A stretch of DNA of 64,000 nucleotides, taken from assembly GCF_000829905.1 (NCBI RefSeq), contig NZ_CDPP01000005.1:558001-622000 (forward strand). Direction: 5' to 3'. Made by a program: the position numbers and the translations under genes. The notes below the pieces were generated by a model that worked only from the letters and a program-made list of their open reading frames with translations, was not told the DNA's origin and made no database searches. The stretch comes from Beduini massiliensis. GTDB lineage: Bacteria > Bacillota_I > Bacilli_A > Erysipelotrichales > Coprobacillaceae. This document shows positions 18,474-29,042 of this stretch, piece by piece (positions within the stretch are counted from its first letter, which is position 1; each line of letters begins with the position of its first letter).

Positions 18474-19901
18474 TTAACGATTTAAAAGATCATTAAACAA
18501 TCTTTCATATGTTTTAGCACTCTTTTCCCAATCCAACTTTTCATTCATTGCATTCTCTACTAAGTGTTTCCATTGATCTTTTTGCTGATAAACTTGAAGT
18601 GCATAATCGATGATATCCATCATTTCATGAGCATTGTAATGCGCAAAGCTGAATCCGGTTCCAGTCATCAAATATTCATTATATGGCTGTACACTATCCT
18701 TTAATCCACCAGTTTCCCTAACAATCGGAATCGTTCCATAGCGCATAGACATCATCTGTGATAATCCGCATGGTTCAAATAAAGACGGCATCAAGAACAT
18801 ATCACAAGATCCATATATACGGCATGACAATCCAAAATCATATTTTAAATTGACAGATAATTTATCCGGATATTTTTTTGCCACATTTTCAAAAGCCTGT
18901 TCATACTGATAATCCCCGGCTCCTAAAATAACTAACTGTAAGTCACGTTTCATCATTTCATCTAAACGATTGATGATAAGATCAATTCCTTTTTGCCATG
19001 TCAAACGAGTGACAACCCCAATCAACGGAACCTCCGGATCTTCAACCAGTCCTAATTCTTTTTGCAAAGCGGCTTTATTTTCAGCCTTTAATTCGATGGT
19101 ATCTACATCAAAGGATTGAATTAAATTGGGATCTGTTTTGGGATCATTGATCACATAATCGATACCATTTAAGATACCATAGAGATCATTCATACGAATA
19201 CGCAGAATGTATTGAAGATCTTCTCCAAATTCATCTGTTAGAATTTCTTTTGCATACGTTGGAGAAACCGTCGTGATGATATCGCTGTAAAGAATAGCCG
19301 ATTTCATCATATTAAAGCAGTCTCCATTACGTAAGTTTCCATTTTCATATAAGTAATCCGGCAATCCAAAAATAGAGTTAATAATCTTTGGATCTGCTTT
19401 CCCCTGATAAGCAATATTATGAATCGTAAAAACAATTTTAATATCATCATAATAAGGATGCATTGCATAACGTTCACGATATAACGGAGCAATCATCGCT
19501 GCCTGCCAGTCATGAAGATGCAGAATATCGACTTCTAGCTGAAGATGAGAAATCAATTCCAAAACTGCATAATCAAAGAAAGCAAATCTTTCATAGTCAT
19601 CATCATAGCTGTACAAGCCCGGACGACCATAGTATTCTTCATTATCAATAAAATAGTAGGTGACATTGTCTCTGACACATTTAAAAACACCGCAATACTT
19701 TTTACGCCAACTGATATAAATATCATAATGGGTTACATATTCTAAATCTTCTGCCCCTTTCATATCTGCATATTTAGGTAAAACAACAATACATTCATGC
19801 CCTAATTTCTGCAAAGACTGTGGCAAGGAACCTAAAACATCGGCTAACCCACCTGATTTAATGAATGGTGTACATTCACTTGCTGCAAACAAGATATGCA
19901 T
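18474..19901 (-). CDS. glgA: glycogen synthase
   Basis: A 475-residue GT5 glycosyltransferase that transfers glucose from ADP-glucose to the growing alpha-1,4 chain. The ADP-glucose motif near the N-terminus is PFIKSGGLADVLGSLP (about 12-27). The C-terminal nucleotide-sugar site includes LFEPCGLSQMMSMRYGTIPI and RETGGLKDSV. Length matches the family. Its ATG lies within the last codons of glgD (one shared base at 19901), so it is translated with glgD from the glgC promoter. Confidence 0.95.
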   Translation of the reverse strand: MHILFAASECTPFIKSGGLADVLGSLPQSLQKLGHECIVVLPKYADMKGAEDLEYVTHYDIYISWRKKYCGVFKCVRDNVTYYFIDNEEYYGRPGLYSYDDDYERFAFFDYAVLELISHLQLEVDILHLHDWQAAMIAPLYRERYAMHPYYDDIKIVFTIHNIAYQGKADPKIINSIFGLPDYLYENGNLRNGDCFNMMKSAILYSDIITTVSPTYAKEILTDEFGEDLQYILRIRMNDLYGILNGIDYVINDPKTDPNLIQSFDVDTIELKAENKAALQKELGLVEDPEVPLIGVVTRLTWQKGIDLIINRLDEMMKRDLQLVILGAGDYQYEQAFENVAKKYPDKLSVNLKYDFGLSCRIYGSCDMFLMPSLFEPCGLSQMMSMRYGTIPIVRETGGLKDSVQPYNEYLMTGTGFSFAHYNAHEMMDIIDYALQVYQQKDQWKHLVENAMNEKLDWEKSAKTYERLFNDLLNR

Positions 19902-21010
19902 TAAACAACATCCCCTTCTTTAACATAAAGCGGTGAATCTTTATCTCCAATCAATTCTTTATGCTTTTCTACACGTGCTTCTTTATCCAAAATAACGTTC
20001 TCTAAATGTGATCCTGCCGATACTTTGCATCCAGATAACAAGATACAGTTTTTCACAACTGCCCCTTTACCGATTTCAACGTTACGTCCGATAATACTTT
20101 CTTCAACTGTTCCATCAACAATCGTACCGTTAGCGATAAATGATTTTTTTACTTGAGCATTCTTTTTGTATTTTGAAGGCGGTGTATCGTTCGTATTAGT
20201 ATAAATAGGCCAATTTGATTTAAAGACTTGACTGAATATATCTAAGTCTAAAAACTCCAAAGAATATTTATGATACGCTTCAATTGAATTTAAGCAACGA
20301 GCATATCCTTTATATTCATAAGCCATAATTTCACGTTCATCACACAGATACGCTAAAGTGTCACTTAAATTGAAGAACGCACTAATATTTTGTGCTTTTG
20401 TCAGCAGTTTCATTAATGTTTTTAAATTAATGACATACGTATCTAATGAAATATTTCTTTCTTTACGATTCCCTTTATTTTCTTTTACTTCTACAACACG
20501 TTTTGATTTAATATCCAAACAATGTTCACCAATGAAAGACTGATCCGCATTTTTAATGTGTTGATAAACCATCGTGATTTCTGCCCCTGTTTTTTCATGT
20601 TCTTCAATCACGTCCTGATAGTTCATCGTCGTGATGATATGTTCAGGTGCTATCACAACATAATCCGCTTTGCTTTTTTCCAAGAAAGCAATGTTTTCGA
20701 TCATATTATTAATATCATGATTATAGTGAGGATTATTTGCATAGCGCTCATTATATAATAATGAAATCCCTCCTGATTTAGAGTTGAAATTCCAAGAATT
20801 TCCGAGTCCCATATGTTTGAATAATGATCTTGGTTTTTCTTTAATCAATACTCCGACATTATCAATATTCGAATTTGATAGATTAGATAAAACAAAATCA
20901 ATGACACCATAACGTCCTAAAAAGCTTACAGATGCCACTGGGCGTCGTTCTGTTAATCCTTTAAAATCAATGTCTGAATGTAAATTTACGAGTCCTATAA
21001 CTTTTGCCAT
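19901..21010 (-). CDS. glgD: glucose-1-phosphate adenylyltransferase, GlgD (non-catalytic/regulatory) subunit
   Basis: A 369-residue paralogue of GlgC. The N-terminal nucleotidyltransferase region keeps VSFLGRYGVIDFVLSNLSNS but has lost the GGRGTRL loop and has APEHIITTMNYQ in place of the [10 protein letters not shown] of GlgC. The C-terminal part is a left-handed beta-helix. In Bacillota, GlgD partners GlgC and modulates its activity. It follows glgC by 19 bases and overlaps glgA. Confidence 0.93.
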   Translation of the reverse strand: MAKVIGLVNLHSDIDFKGLTERRPVASVSFLGRYGVIDFVLSNLSNSNIDNVGVLIKEKPRSLFKHMGLGNSWNFNSKSGGISLLYNERYANNPHYNHDINNMIENIAFLEKSKADYVVIAPEHIITTMNYQDVIEEHEKTGAEITMVYQHIKNADQSFIGEHCLDIKSKRVVEVKENKGNRKERNISLDTYVINLKTLMKLLTKAQNISAFFNLSDTLAYLCDEREIMAYEYKGYARCLNSIEAYHKYSLEFLDLDIFSQVFKSNWPIYTNTNDTPPSKYKKNAQVKKSFIANGTIVDGTVEESIIGRNVEIGKGAVVKNCILLSGCKVSAGSHLENVILDKEARVEKHKELIGDKDSPLYVKEGDVV

Positions 21011-21029
21011 TTTCTTTTACCCCCTATGC

Positions 21030-22154
21030 CTATTTATTCACCGAAACAAGTTCGACTTTTTTTGCTTCTTTATTAATGACTGAGTTAGCTTCGACTACGA
21101 CCCCTTCATCAACAATTGCTTTATAGACTTCTGCCCCTTCTTCTATTAATACACCCGGCATTAACACAGAATCCACAACCTTCGCTCCGACTCCGATATG
21201 CACGCTGTCAAATAAAACCGAACCAGATACTTCTCCATCAACGATACATCCTTGAGTTACCATGGAATTTGTTACTTTTCCTTCAGAGCCAATAATTTGC
21301 GGATGGCTGGTTGTATCACTCGTATAAATCTTCCAATCCTTCTTTAAATTATAAAGATCTAATTCTTTATCAGCAAGTAAATCCATATTTGCCTGCCATA
21401 AGCTGTCTACTGTTCCAACATCTTTCCAATATCCATCAAATTCATAAGCATATAATTTTTTATGATCGTTTAGCATATTAGGAATAATATTCATCCCAAA
21501 GTCATGTTTACTGTTTTCATCTTTCGCATCTTCAATCAGGTATTTCTTTAATTCCTGATATGTAAAGATATAGATTCCCATTGAAGCTAAAGTAGATTTC
21601 GGTTTAGCTGGTTTTTCTTCAAATTCATAAATGGTTCCATCTTTATGGGCATTCATAATTCCAAAACGGCTGGCTTCTTCTAAACTGACATTTAATACTG
21701 CGATTGTACAATCCGCTGCTCTAGCTTTATGTGCTTCCAACATCAACGCATAATCCATTTTATAAATATGGTCTCCTGATAAAATCAATACATACTCCGG
21801 ATCATACTGATCTAAAAAACTGATATTTTGATAGATCGCATCGGCTGTCCCTTCATACCAAGTTGCCCCTACTTCACCACGTTCACGTGCTGGCAGAATT
21901 GCTGCAGATGAGTTGGTTCCATCGAGTCCCCATTTAATCCCTGAACCTACATAAGACCCTAACAGTACAGATTCATATTGAGTCAGTACTCCAACGATAT
22001 CAATCCCTGAATTTGCACAGTTGCTTAATGGAAAATCAATGATACGGTATTTCCCACCAAAATATACTGCCGGTTTAGCCACTTTAGCTGTCAGAGCTTC
22101 TAATCTGGTTCCTCTTCCTCCCGCTAAAATCATAGCTACTACTTCTCTACTCAT
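21030..22154 (-). CDS. glgC: glucose-1-phosphate adenylyltransferase, catalytic subunit
   Basis: A 374-residue ADP-glucose pyrophosphorylase, the committed step of glycogen synthesis. It has the pyrophosphorylase loop LAGGRGTRL (about 10-18), [19 protein letters not shown] and [10 protein letters not shown] (about 123-132), and a C-terminal left-handed helix. First gene of glgC-glgD-glgA, with TAAGGGGGTAAAA before the ATG. A cre site lies 20 bases upstream of the start codon, so the operon is probably under carbon catabolite control. Confidence 0.95.
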   Translation of the reverse strand: MSREVVAMILAGGRGTRLEALTAKVAKPAVYFGGKYRIIDFPLSNCANSGIDIVGVLTQYESVLLGSYVGSGIKWGLDGTNSSAAILPARERGEVGATWYEGTADAIYQNISFLDQYDPEYVLILSGDHIYKMDYALMLEAHKARAADCTIAVLNVSLEEASRFGIMNAHKDGTIYEFEEKPAKPKSTLASMGIYIFTYQELKKYLIEDAKDENSKHDFGMNIIPNMLNDHKKLYAYEFDGYWKDVGTVDSLWQANMDLLADKELDLYNLKKDWKIYTSDTTSHPQIIGSEGKVTNSMVTQGCIVDGEVSGSVLFDSVHIGVGAKVVDSVLMPGVLIEEGAEVYKAIVDEGVVVEANSVINKEAKKVELVSVNK

Positions 22155-22173
22155 TATTTTTACCCCCTTAAAT

Positions 22174-22187
22174 TGTAAACGCTTTCT
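22174..22187 (-). promoter_or_regulatory. cre site upstream of glgC
   Basis: TGTAAACGCTTTCT matches the CcpA operator consensus and is centred about 27 bases before the glgC ATG. I could not place a convincing -35/-10 pair; the most likely -10 lies in TATAAGTATAGA just upstream. Confidence 0.65.
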
Positions 22188-22480
22188 ATACTTATAGAAT
22201 ACTACAAATGCGTATCTTTTTACACCCTTTTTATGTTTTTTTTATAATTATTTTTTTACAAAATTTTATTTATTCTAATTTGTAAATATAGGATAAATTA
22301 TTTTATAAAATCTAAAATAACACAAGGCAAAAGTCATTTATAGGATACACACACATCTTTTATTCTATCTTGTGTTCAGTTCTAAATTTGTAGTTTCCTG
22401 TCGGTATCCGACTTCTTTCAAAAAGAATTTCTCATCATTAAAAATCTTTTTTCTAAAAAAGCAATTTCCGCTATTAAATT
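22188..22480. other. AT-rich spacer between glgC and pulA
   Basis: About 290 bases with no gene. It should contain the glgC promoter at its low-coordinate end. No conserved RNA structure was recognised. Confidence 0.5.
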
Positions 22481-22505
22481 AAAAAACTGCCATAAGGGCA
22501 GTTTT
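22481..22505 (-). terminator. terminator of the glgB-glgP-pulA unit
   Basis: Minus strand: AAAACTGCC and GGCAGTTTT form the stem with a 4-5 base loop, followed by T6. It overlaps the pulA stop. Confidence 0.85.
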
Positions 22506-24606
22506 ATCGTTGTGCAATAATATAGACGGAAACCGGCTCGATTAAAAGATTGGAATATTCTTGTTTTATTGCATTTTCGGTAGTGATGATCACTTCATCT
22601 TTTGCACTTAAATTATAATAAGTAGATTCCCTCTTGGGATTAAAAATAACCTTAATTTGCTTAAATTCCCCTTGAGTCTGATAAACGGTATAGATCATGA
22701 CTCCATTGCTTAAATGACAAATATTCACATTCTTTTCGATTTCTTCTTTGGTTGTATAACGAAAACCATTATTTTTACGTCTTAGTTTCAGTAAATTTTT
22801 AACGTAATATACCTGATCCATCATTTCATCTTTTCGATCCCAATCCACTTGATTGATATTATCAGGCGAATTAAATGAATTGTGTACTCCCATCTTGCTT
22901 CTGGCAAATTCCTGTCCACAATGAAGGAAAGGAATCCCTTGAGAAAGAATAACCGCCGTATTCAAGAGTTTTTGTCTTTTTAAACGTGTTTCTTCATCTT
23001 CATCCAATGTTTCTTTCAAATAGTCGTACATCGTAGCATTATCATGACATTCCACATAATTGATGGATTGTTCCGGATAGATGAATTTATGCTGATTGCT
23101 GATGACCGCCTGAGCTTCATCAAACAAATCAGTATTTCCGCTTAAATAACCTAACCGCACATGCTCATTAGTAAAGGTTGATCCTTTTAATACATCTCTG
23201 TACTGATCATTAAAAAAGCTGATATTTGGCATCTTTGCCTGATTATCCAGCATCGCTTTACGATCATCCGGCAGCATCGTATTCATGTTCCAGCCTTCAC
23301 CATAAATCAAACAGTTAGGATCCTTGTTGTAAAGAACACGCTGAATTGTATTGATTGTTTCTATATCTAAAATCCCCATCAAATCAAAACGGAAACCATC
23401 CATGCCATATATTTTCTGCCAACGTTTACACATATCAACAATATATTTTCTCACCATAAAGCACTCGCTGTTAATATCATTAGAACAAAAAGAACCATTG
23501 GAAATATGTCCGAAATCATCATTTCTAAAATAATAATAAGGAACTAATCGCTCTAAACTGGAACTGTTGACATCATACACATGATTCACTACCATATCCA
23601 TCGTCACTCGAAGCCCTGAAAGATGCAGTCGATTGACCATATCAATACATTCATTAATACGGCTGTAAGGATCGCTGATATCTGTACAGTAGCTTCCTTC
23701 TGGGACATTAATTTGACTTGGGTCATATCCCCAATTATAAAATAAATCGGGCTTAGTTTCTTCTATGGTGGCAAAGTCAAAAATCGGCATAAGCTGAACA
23801 TGGGTGACACCTAAATCAATCAAATAGTCAAATCCGGCAATCTGATTATTTTTAGTTGTTAATCCTTTTTCCACCACACCTAAAAATTGACGGCGATATT
23901 TGCTTTTAATAGATTTTGAACTGGTAAAGTCACGAACACTGACTTCATAGATAACAGCATCCGTCTTTTGTTTTAAAGGAAAAGACATTTTTAAAATTTT
24001 ATGGAACTTTTTCGGGTTTACCACAACGCTCTCTGCTCCGTTAGCAGTACTCGCATACGCATATGGATCGGTTGTCTTTAAACATTGATCCCCATTGCAT
24101 GTCCAATATATATAGCGTGCCCCTTCCATATCTTTTTTGAGTACTACCTTATAAATTCCCTGCGTCTGTCTTTCCATATCAATCGTTTCCATTCGTCCAT
24201 TTAACTGATACTGGAGCTTAACGGCATGAGAAGTCGGCGACCATACTTTAAACGTTGTTTCTTCTAGTGTATATGTCGGTCCTAGATCATCACCATCATA
24301 AGCAAAAAGATGATCAAACATCGGATCGTTGACAATCCCTCTTGTTTCTAAGGCACAGCTTAATCCATGATTATTTAAAATGGTAAAAGGTGTCCCCAAA
24401 TATAAATTATCTACCATTAACTGATAGATGTGCCAATCATTTTCTTCATAATCATAAACGATTCGTGTTGAAGATAACTCCTGAGTTAGCATATTCTTCA
24501 AGTAAAACTGCTCAATAATTCCTCCATAATACTGTTTTGCGACATGAACATGAATCACATTAAAGCGTTCCAAATAGGCACTCATAAAGATCAGTGATTT
24601 TTCCAT
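22504..24606 (-). CDS. pulA: type I pullulanase / glycogen debranching enzyme, GH13
   Basis: A 700-residue enzyme that hydrolyses alpha-1,6 branches. An N-terminal region and CBM48-like domain (TTFKVWSPTSHAVKLQYQ) precede the GH13 barrel. YNWGYDPSQINVPEGSY is the type I pullulanase signature. The catalytic nucleophile is in GFRFDLMGILD and the acid in IYGEGWN. No signal peptide is present, so it acts in the cytosol on glycogen. The start is the ATG at 24606 with AGGAGG upstream; an in-frame ATG 45 bases earlier lies over the preceding terminator and is rejected. It is the last gene of glgB-glgP-pulA. Confidence 0.93.
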   Translation of the reverse strand: MEKSLIFMSAYLERFNVIHVHVAKQYYGGIIEQFYLKNMLTQELSSTRIVYDYEENDWHIYQLMVDNLYLGTPFTILNNHGLSCALETRGIVNDPMFDHLFAYDGDDLGPTYTLEETTFKVWSPTSHAVKLQYQLNGRMETIDMERQTQGIYKVVLKKDMEGARYIYWTCNGDQCLKTTDPYAYASTANGAESVVVNPKKFHKILKMSFPLKQKTDAVIYEVSVRDFTSSKSIKSKYRRQFLGVVEKGLTTKNNQIAGFDYLIDLGVTHVQLMPIFDFATIEETKPDLFYNWGYDPSQINVPEGSYCTDISDPYSRINECIDMVNRLHLSGLRVTMDMVVNHVYDVNSSSLERLVPYYYFRNDDFGHISNGSFCSNDINSECFMVRKYIVDMCKRWQKIYGMDGFRFDLMGILDIETINTIQRVLYNKDPNCLIYGEGWNMNTMLPDDRKAMLDNQAKMPNISFFNDQYRDVLKGSTFTNEHVRLGYLSGNTDLFDEAQAVISNQHKFIYPEQSINYVECHDNATMYDYLKETLDEDEETRLKRQKLLNTAVILSQGIPFLHCGQEFARSKMGVHNSFNSPDNINQVDWDRKDEMMDQVYYVKNLLKLRRKNNGFRYTTKEEIEKNVNICHLSNGVMIYTVYQTQGEFKQIKVIFNPKRESTYYNLSAKDEVIITTENAIKQEYSNLLIEPVSVYIIAQR

Positions 24607-24621
24607 ACTGCCTCCTATTAT

Positions 24622-24655
24622 CAAAAACTTAGAATGGAGAGAGTCCTCCATTCTA
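24622..24655 (-). terminator. hairpin terminator between glgP and pulA
   Basis: Minus strand: TAGAATGGAG and CTCCATTCTA form a 10-bp stem with a 6-base loop, then T5. It probably attenuates readthrough into pulA. Confidence 0.75.
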
Positions 24656-24660
24656 TATTT

Positions 24661-27057
24661 TTATTTTTTAACTGGCTGAATATGCCAGATTTCATCTGCA
24701 TACTGCTTAATTGTTCGATCAGATGAGAAGAATCCTGATTTTGCGATATTGATTAAACACATTTTTGCCCATGCGGATTTGTCTAAATATCTCTTTTCAA
24801 CATCTTGCTGTGCTTTAATATAAGAATCAAAATCAGCAAGCAAGAAATATTCATCATTATAATTCATTAATTCTTCAAATATAATTCTGAATTCTTCACG
24901 TGATGCACTCCAACTTCCATCAACTAAAGAATCCACCACAAATTTTAATTTTATATTATTATTGTAATAATCCCAAGCATTATACTGACCTGATTGACGT
25001 AAACTATCCACTTCTTTGGCTGTAAGTCCGAAAATCTCACAGTAGTCATCACCGACACGTTCATGAATTTCAACATTGGCTCCATCTAATGTTCCTAATG
25101 TTAAAGCTCCATTCATCATAAATTTCATGTTTCCCGTACCGCTCGCTTCTTTTCCGGCAGTTGAAATCTGTTCTGAGACATCTGCTGCCGGCATAATCAT
25201 TTCCGCCAATGTCACACCATAATTTTCCAGGAAAACGACTTTTAGGTAATCAGATGTTTCCGGATCACTGTTCACGACATCAGCAACGCTGTTAATTAAC
25301 TTAATTACTTTTTTCGCAAAGAAATAAGCCGGTGCTGCTTTTGCCCCAAAAATGAAAGTACGCGGATAAATTCTAAATTCCGGGTTGCGTTTCATTTCCT
25401 GATATAGATAAATGATATGCAGTACATTCAGCAGCTGACGTTTATAGGCATGCAGTCGCTTTACCTGAATGTCAAAGATAGAATCTACGTTTACAAGAAT
25501 ACCGTTATTTTTTTGAATATAACGTGCTAAGATTCTCTTGCGGTCACGTTTTACCTGCATGAAACGTTTTTGAATATCAGGATCATCCACATAAGCCATT
25601 AATTTTTCCAATTCATCAGGCTCTTTGATCCAATGGTCTCCAATCGTATCGTGCAGCAGTTCCTTTAATTGCGGATTGGCATAAGCCAGCCAACGACGAT
25701 GCGTAATTCCATTTGTTTTATTGTTAAATTTAGTTGGATAAAGCTCCGCAAAAGCCTTCATCTCCTGATGAATTAAAATATCTGTATGCAAGCGAGCTAC
25801 CCCATTCACACTAAAACTTCCGACAATCGCCAAATGTGCCATATGAACCTGTCCGTCTTTAATGATCAATACATGATTAAATACCTCGTCCGGATTTGAC
25901 ACATGTTCTTTTACATAACCGATAAAACGGCGATTAATTTCTTCAATCATCATATACACACGCGGCAATAAAGCACGCATAGTATCAATCGGCCATTTTT
26001 CCAATGCTTCTGATAGAATTGTATGGTTGGTATAAGCCATTGTATGAGAAACGATATCCCATGCATCTTCCCAATCATAATCATGTTCATCGATAAGCAG
26101 ACGCATTAATTCGGGAATTGCTAATACCGGATGCGTATCATTAAGCTGAATGACATTCTTTTCATGGAAATTATCTAATGTCTTATAGGTTCTTAAGTGC
26201 GATTTAATCAATGCCTGCAATCCGGCAGAGACAAAGAAATATTGTTGTTTTAAACGCAAAGTACGTCCCGCTAAAGTAGAATCATCAGGATAAAGGTTCT
26301 GACAGATTTCATTCACTTCCTGAGAATACTGGCGGAAATCCTTATTTGTCGGAATATTGGTACTTACTTCAGCGTCCCATAAACGCAAGGTATTCGTGAC
26401 TGTTGTCTCATTCCCGATAATAGGCATATCATACGGAACTGCACGAATACATTCTGCATCCACATGCTTAAAGCGTCCGGTGCTGTCATCCCAAATCACC
26501 TTTCCCCAAAAGCGGACATCTACCGCATGCTTAGGTTTTCTGATTTCCCACATATTCCCAATCGACATCCACTGATCGGGAATTTCCGTTTGATAGCCGT
26601 CAACAATTTTTTGTTTGAATAACCCATACTGGTAACGCAGAGTATTTCCATGCCCCGGCATTGATAAAGAGGCTAAGGAATCCATGAAACATGCCGCTAA
26701 ACGTCCTAAACCACCATTCCCCAGACCGGGATCCGATTCTAATTCTTCCAGTTCATGAATATTAATATCCAGATCTGCTAAGCCTTCTTTTACAATATCA
26801 TAAACACCTAAGTTCATCATATTATTAACCAGCAGTCTGCCAATTAAAAATTCCATCGAAAAGTAGGTCATCTGCTTTTGCTGGCTATCCTGAACTTCTT
26901 CTTTCGTTAAAGCCCAATTAATCGCCGCTTGATCGCGAATCAATTTTTCTAAGACCATGAATTTCTCGGTGATATGCGCCTCTTTTAAAGGACGACCATA
27001 GCCTTCAATAATTCTTTTTGTAAATTCAGTTTTAAATTCTTCTTTATTTTTAAACAT
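24661..27057 (-). CDS. glgP: glycogen/starch phosphorylase
   Basis: A 798-residue GT35 enzyme that phosphorolyses alpha-1,4 linkages to glucose-1-phosphate using PLP. Landmarks are SDPGLGNGGLGRLAACFMDS (about residues 98-117) and the PLP-lysine motif EASGTGNMKFMMNGALTLGT (about 630-650). Length is typical. The start is the ATG after GAGGAAATAAAG; an upstream in-frame ATG inside glgB lacks a ribosome site. It follows glgB closely (13-base gap), so breakdown and branching enzymes share an mRNA. Confidence 0.95.
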   Translation of the reverse strand: MFKNKEEFKTEFTKRIIEGYGRPLKEAHITEKFMVLEKLIRDQAAINWALTKEEVQDSQQKQMTYFSMEFLIGRLLVNNMMNLGVYDIVKEGLADLDINIHELEELESDPGLGNGGLGRLAACFMDSLASLSMPGHGNTLRYQYGLFKQKIVDGYQTEIPDQWMSIGNMWEIRKPKHAVDVRFWGKVIWDDSTGRFKHVDAECIRAVPYDMPIIGNETTVTNTLRLWDAEVSTNIPTNKDFRQYSQEVNEICQNLYPDDSTLAGRTLRLKQQYFFVSAGLQALIKSHLRTYKTLDNFHEKNVIQLNDTHPVLAIPELMRLLIDEHDYDWEDAWDIVSHTMAYTNHTILSEALEKWPIDTMRALLPRVYMMIEEINRRFIGYVKEHVSNPDEVFNHVLIIKDGQVHMAHLAIVGSFSVNGVARLHTDILIHQEMKAFAELYPTKFNNKTNGITHRRWLAYANPQLKELLHDTIGDHWIKEPDELEKLMAYVDDPDIQKRFMQVKRDRKRILARYIQKNNGILVNVDSIFDIQVKRLHAYKRQLLNVLHIIYLYQEMKRNPEFRIYPRTFIFGAKAAPAYFFAKKVIKLINSVADVVNSDPETSDYLKVVFLENYGVTLAEMIMPAADVSEQISTAGKEASGTGNMKFMMNGALTLGTLDGANVEIHERVGDDYCEIFGLTAKEVDSLRQSGQYNAWDYYNNNIKLKFVVDSLVDGSWSASREEFRIIFEELMNYNDEYFLLADFDSYIKAQQDVEKRYLDKSAWAKMCLINIAKSGFFSSDRTIKQYADEIWHIQPVKK

Positions 27058-27070
27058 CTTTATTTCCTCA

Positions 27071-28924
27071 CTATTCTTTCCATTCAAAGATCATTCCGGT
27101 ATATGGAGCTATTTTCACATTTATCGAATAAGGCTTTCCCAACACAGTTCCTTTTTTCGCTTTTAGTTGTCGTGAATTCACCTGATTATTTCCAGAATAA
27201 ATATCTTTATCACTATTTAATATTTCCTTATATTTTCCCGATTTCGTTACCGGTATGCAATAAGAGGCATGGCTGTTTGATGTGAAGTTAAGAACCACCA
27301 ATAAATGCTGCCCCTCCAACGTCTTTCTTTCATAAGCAAATACACTTTGTTTATTATCATCAACAACCATCCATTCAAAACCTTCCGGGTAGTAATCATT
27401 TTGATACAATGCCGGATAGTCATTTACCACTTTATTCATTTTCTTGATAAATTCATGGAAAGAATCGTGCACCGGATAAGATAAGATATTCCATCCCAAT
27501 GATTTCTTTTCATCCCATTCTTTATATTCTGCCAGTTCATTCCCCATAAAATTCAATTTCTTACCGGGATGAGTCATCATATATATATATAAAGTTTTAA
27601 GTTGTGCCAATTTTTCTTCATAAGTACCATAGATTTTATCAATAATTGTTTTTTTAGAATGCACCACCTCATCATGTGAAAAAGGCAGGATATAATTTTC
27701 ACTATAGAAATAAGCCATTGAAAATGTCATTAGATGATGTTCATGCTGTCTGAAATAGGGATCTAATGCCATGTATTTCAAAGTATCGTTCATCCATCCT
27801 AAATCCCATTTATAATCAAATCCTAGACCACCTTCCACACTGGAACGCGTCACTTTTGGATAATCAGATGAATCTTCGGCTATCAATAATGTATGTGGAT
27901 GACGTTCATTGATTTTATATGTCATTCGCTTCATAAAATCGATCGCCCCATCATTAGTTCCCATCTCTTTATTCCCTTTCCAGAAAATCAGATGGCTGAC
28001 TGCATCAAAGCGAATCCCGTCAATATGATAGTATTCGATCCAAAAATTAATGGCAGACATCATAAAACTGCGAACTTCATCACGCCCTAAGTCGAAATAA
28101 ACACTGTCCCACTCTGTATAACGACGATTTAAGTCAGGATATTCATAGACACATCCCCCATCAAACATCGTTAAGCCGTGAGCATCTTTGACAAAATGGA
28201 CAGGTACAAAATCCATGATAACCCCTATACCCGCTTTATGGCATTGATTGATAAAATGCATCAATTGTTTAGGGGTGCCATAACGACTAGTCGCACTGAA
28301 ATATCCGGTTACCTGATATCCCCATGACCCATCAAATGGATACTCCGATAGTGGCATTAATTCGATATGGGTATATCCCATTTCTTTTATGTATGGAATC
28401 AGTTTTTCGGCAATCTCTTCATAATTATAGAATTCTCCGTCCTCTTCATCCGTATAATCTTTCTTCATTTTCCAAGAACCGATATGCATTTCATAGATAT
28501 TCAGATTCTTTTCAAAATGCTTATCTTGTTTAGCCAGCCAACGCTTATCGCCCCAGCGAAAACGTTCAAGATCATAAATTCGTGAAGCATTCCCCGGTCG
28601 TACCTCACTGAAACGTGCATAAGGATCCGCTTTATAAAGATGCTGTCCGTTTGGCCCAATCAGCAAATATTTATAAAGCTGTCCTGCTTTTGCTTTTGGC
28701 ACAAATCCTGAATAGATGCCCCCATCCCCCATTTTCTTCAAAGGATGCGTCTGCTGCCATTCATTAAATTCTCCAACGACAAATACTTTTTTGGCGTTAG
28801 GAGCAAAAACGGTAAAACGTACCCCCTTGACTTCATCTTCTTCGCAAAGATGGGCTCCAAATACTTTATATGCTTCTAAACACTGTCCTTCATAGAACAG
28901 CTGAATCAAAAATTCATCTAGCAT
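27071..28924 (-). CDS. glgB: 1,4-alpha-glucan branching enzyme
   Basis: A 617-residue GH13 enzyme with an N-terminal CBM48 (VRFTVFAPNAKKVFVVGEFN, about 34-53). GH13 landmarks are PFDGSWGYQVTGYF, the nucleophile aspartate in GIRFDAVSHLIF, the acid glutamate in LLIAEDSS and the conserved FSHDEVVHSK. It makes alpha-1,6 branches in glycogen. It begins the second glycogen unit, behind AAGGGGGAAA, a good promoter and an upstream cre site. Confidence 0.95.
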   Translation of the reverse strand: MLDEFLIQLFYEGQCLEAYKVFGAHLCEEDEVKGVRFTVFAPNAKKVFVVGEFNEWQQTHPLKKMGDGGIYSGFVPKAKAGQLYKYLLIGPNGQHLYKADPYARFSEVRPGNASRIYDLERFRWGDKRWLAKQDKHFEKNLNIYEMHIGSWKMKKDYTDEEDGEFYNYEEIAEKLIPYIKEMGYTHIELMPLSEYPFDGSWGYQVTGYFSATSRYGTPKQLMHFINQCHKAGIGVIMDFVPVHFVKDAHGLTMFDGGCVYEYPDLNRRYTEWDSVYFDLGRDEVRSFMMSAINFWIEYYHIDGIRFDAVSHLIFWKGNKEMGTNDGAIDFMKRMTYKINERHPHTLLIAEDSSDYPKVTRSSVEGGLGFDYKWDLGWMNDTLKYMALDPYFRQHEHHLMTFSMAYFYSENYILPFSHDEVVHSKKTIIDKIYGTYEEKLAQLKTLYIYMMTHPGKKLNFMGNELAEYKEWDEKKSLGWNILSYPVHDSFHEFIKKMNKVVNDYPALYQNDYYPEGFEWMVVDDNKQSVFAYERKTLEGQHLLVVLNFTSNSHASYCIPVTKSGKYKEILNSDKDIYSGNNQVNSRQLKAKKGTVLGKPYSINVKIAPYTGMIFEWKE

Positions 28925-28951
28925 AAAATTTCCCCCTTTAACTATAGTCCT

Positions 28952-29001
28952 ATTATACCAAATAACAAAACATATTTCACTCTAAAATGATAGCGTTTTC
29001 A
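28952..29001 (-). promoter_or_regulatory. glgB promoter with upstream cre site
   Basis: Minus strand: -35 GTGAAA (28975-28980) and -10 TATAAT (28952-28957) with a 17-base spacer. The cre sequence TGAAAACGCTATCA (28988-29001, minus strand) sits just upstream of the -35, centred near -50. That is a position associated with CcpA activation rather than repression. Confidence 0.7.
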
Positions 29002-29009
29002 AAATAAAT

Positions 29010-29037
29010 AAAAAACGAACCCGAAGGCTCGTTTTTT
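29010..29037. terminator. terminator of the HPr/phosphoglucomutase unit
   Basis: AAAAAACGAGCC and GGTTCGTTTTTT (minus strand) pair around a TTCG tetraloop. Runs on both sides could let it act in either direction. Confidence 0.85.
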
Positions 29038-29042
29038 AAGTT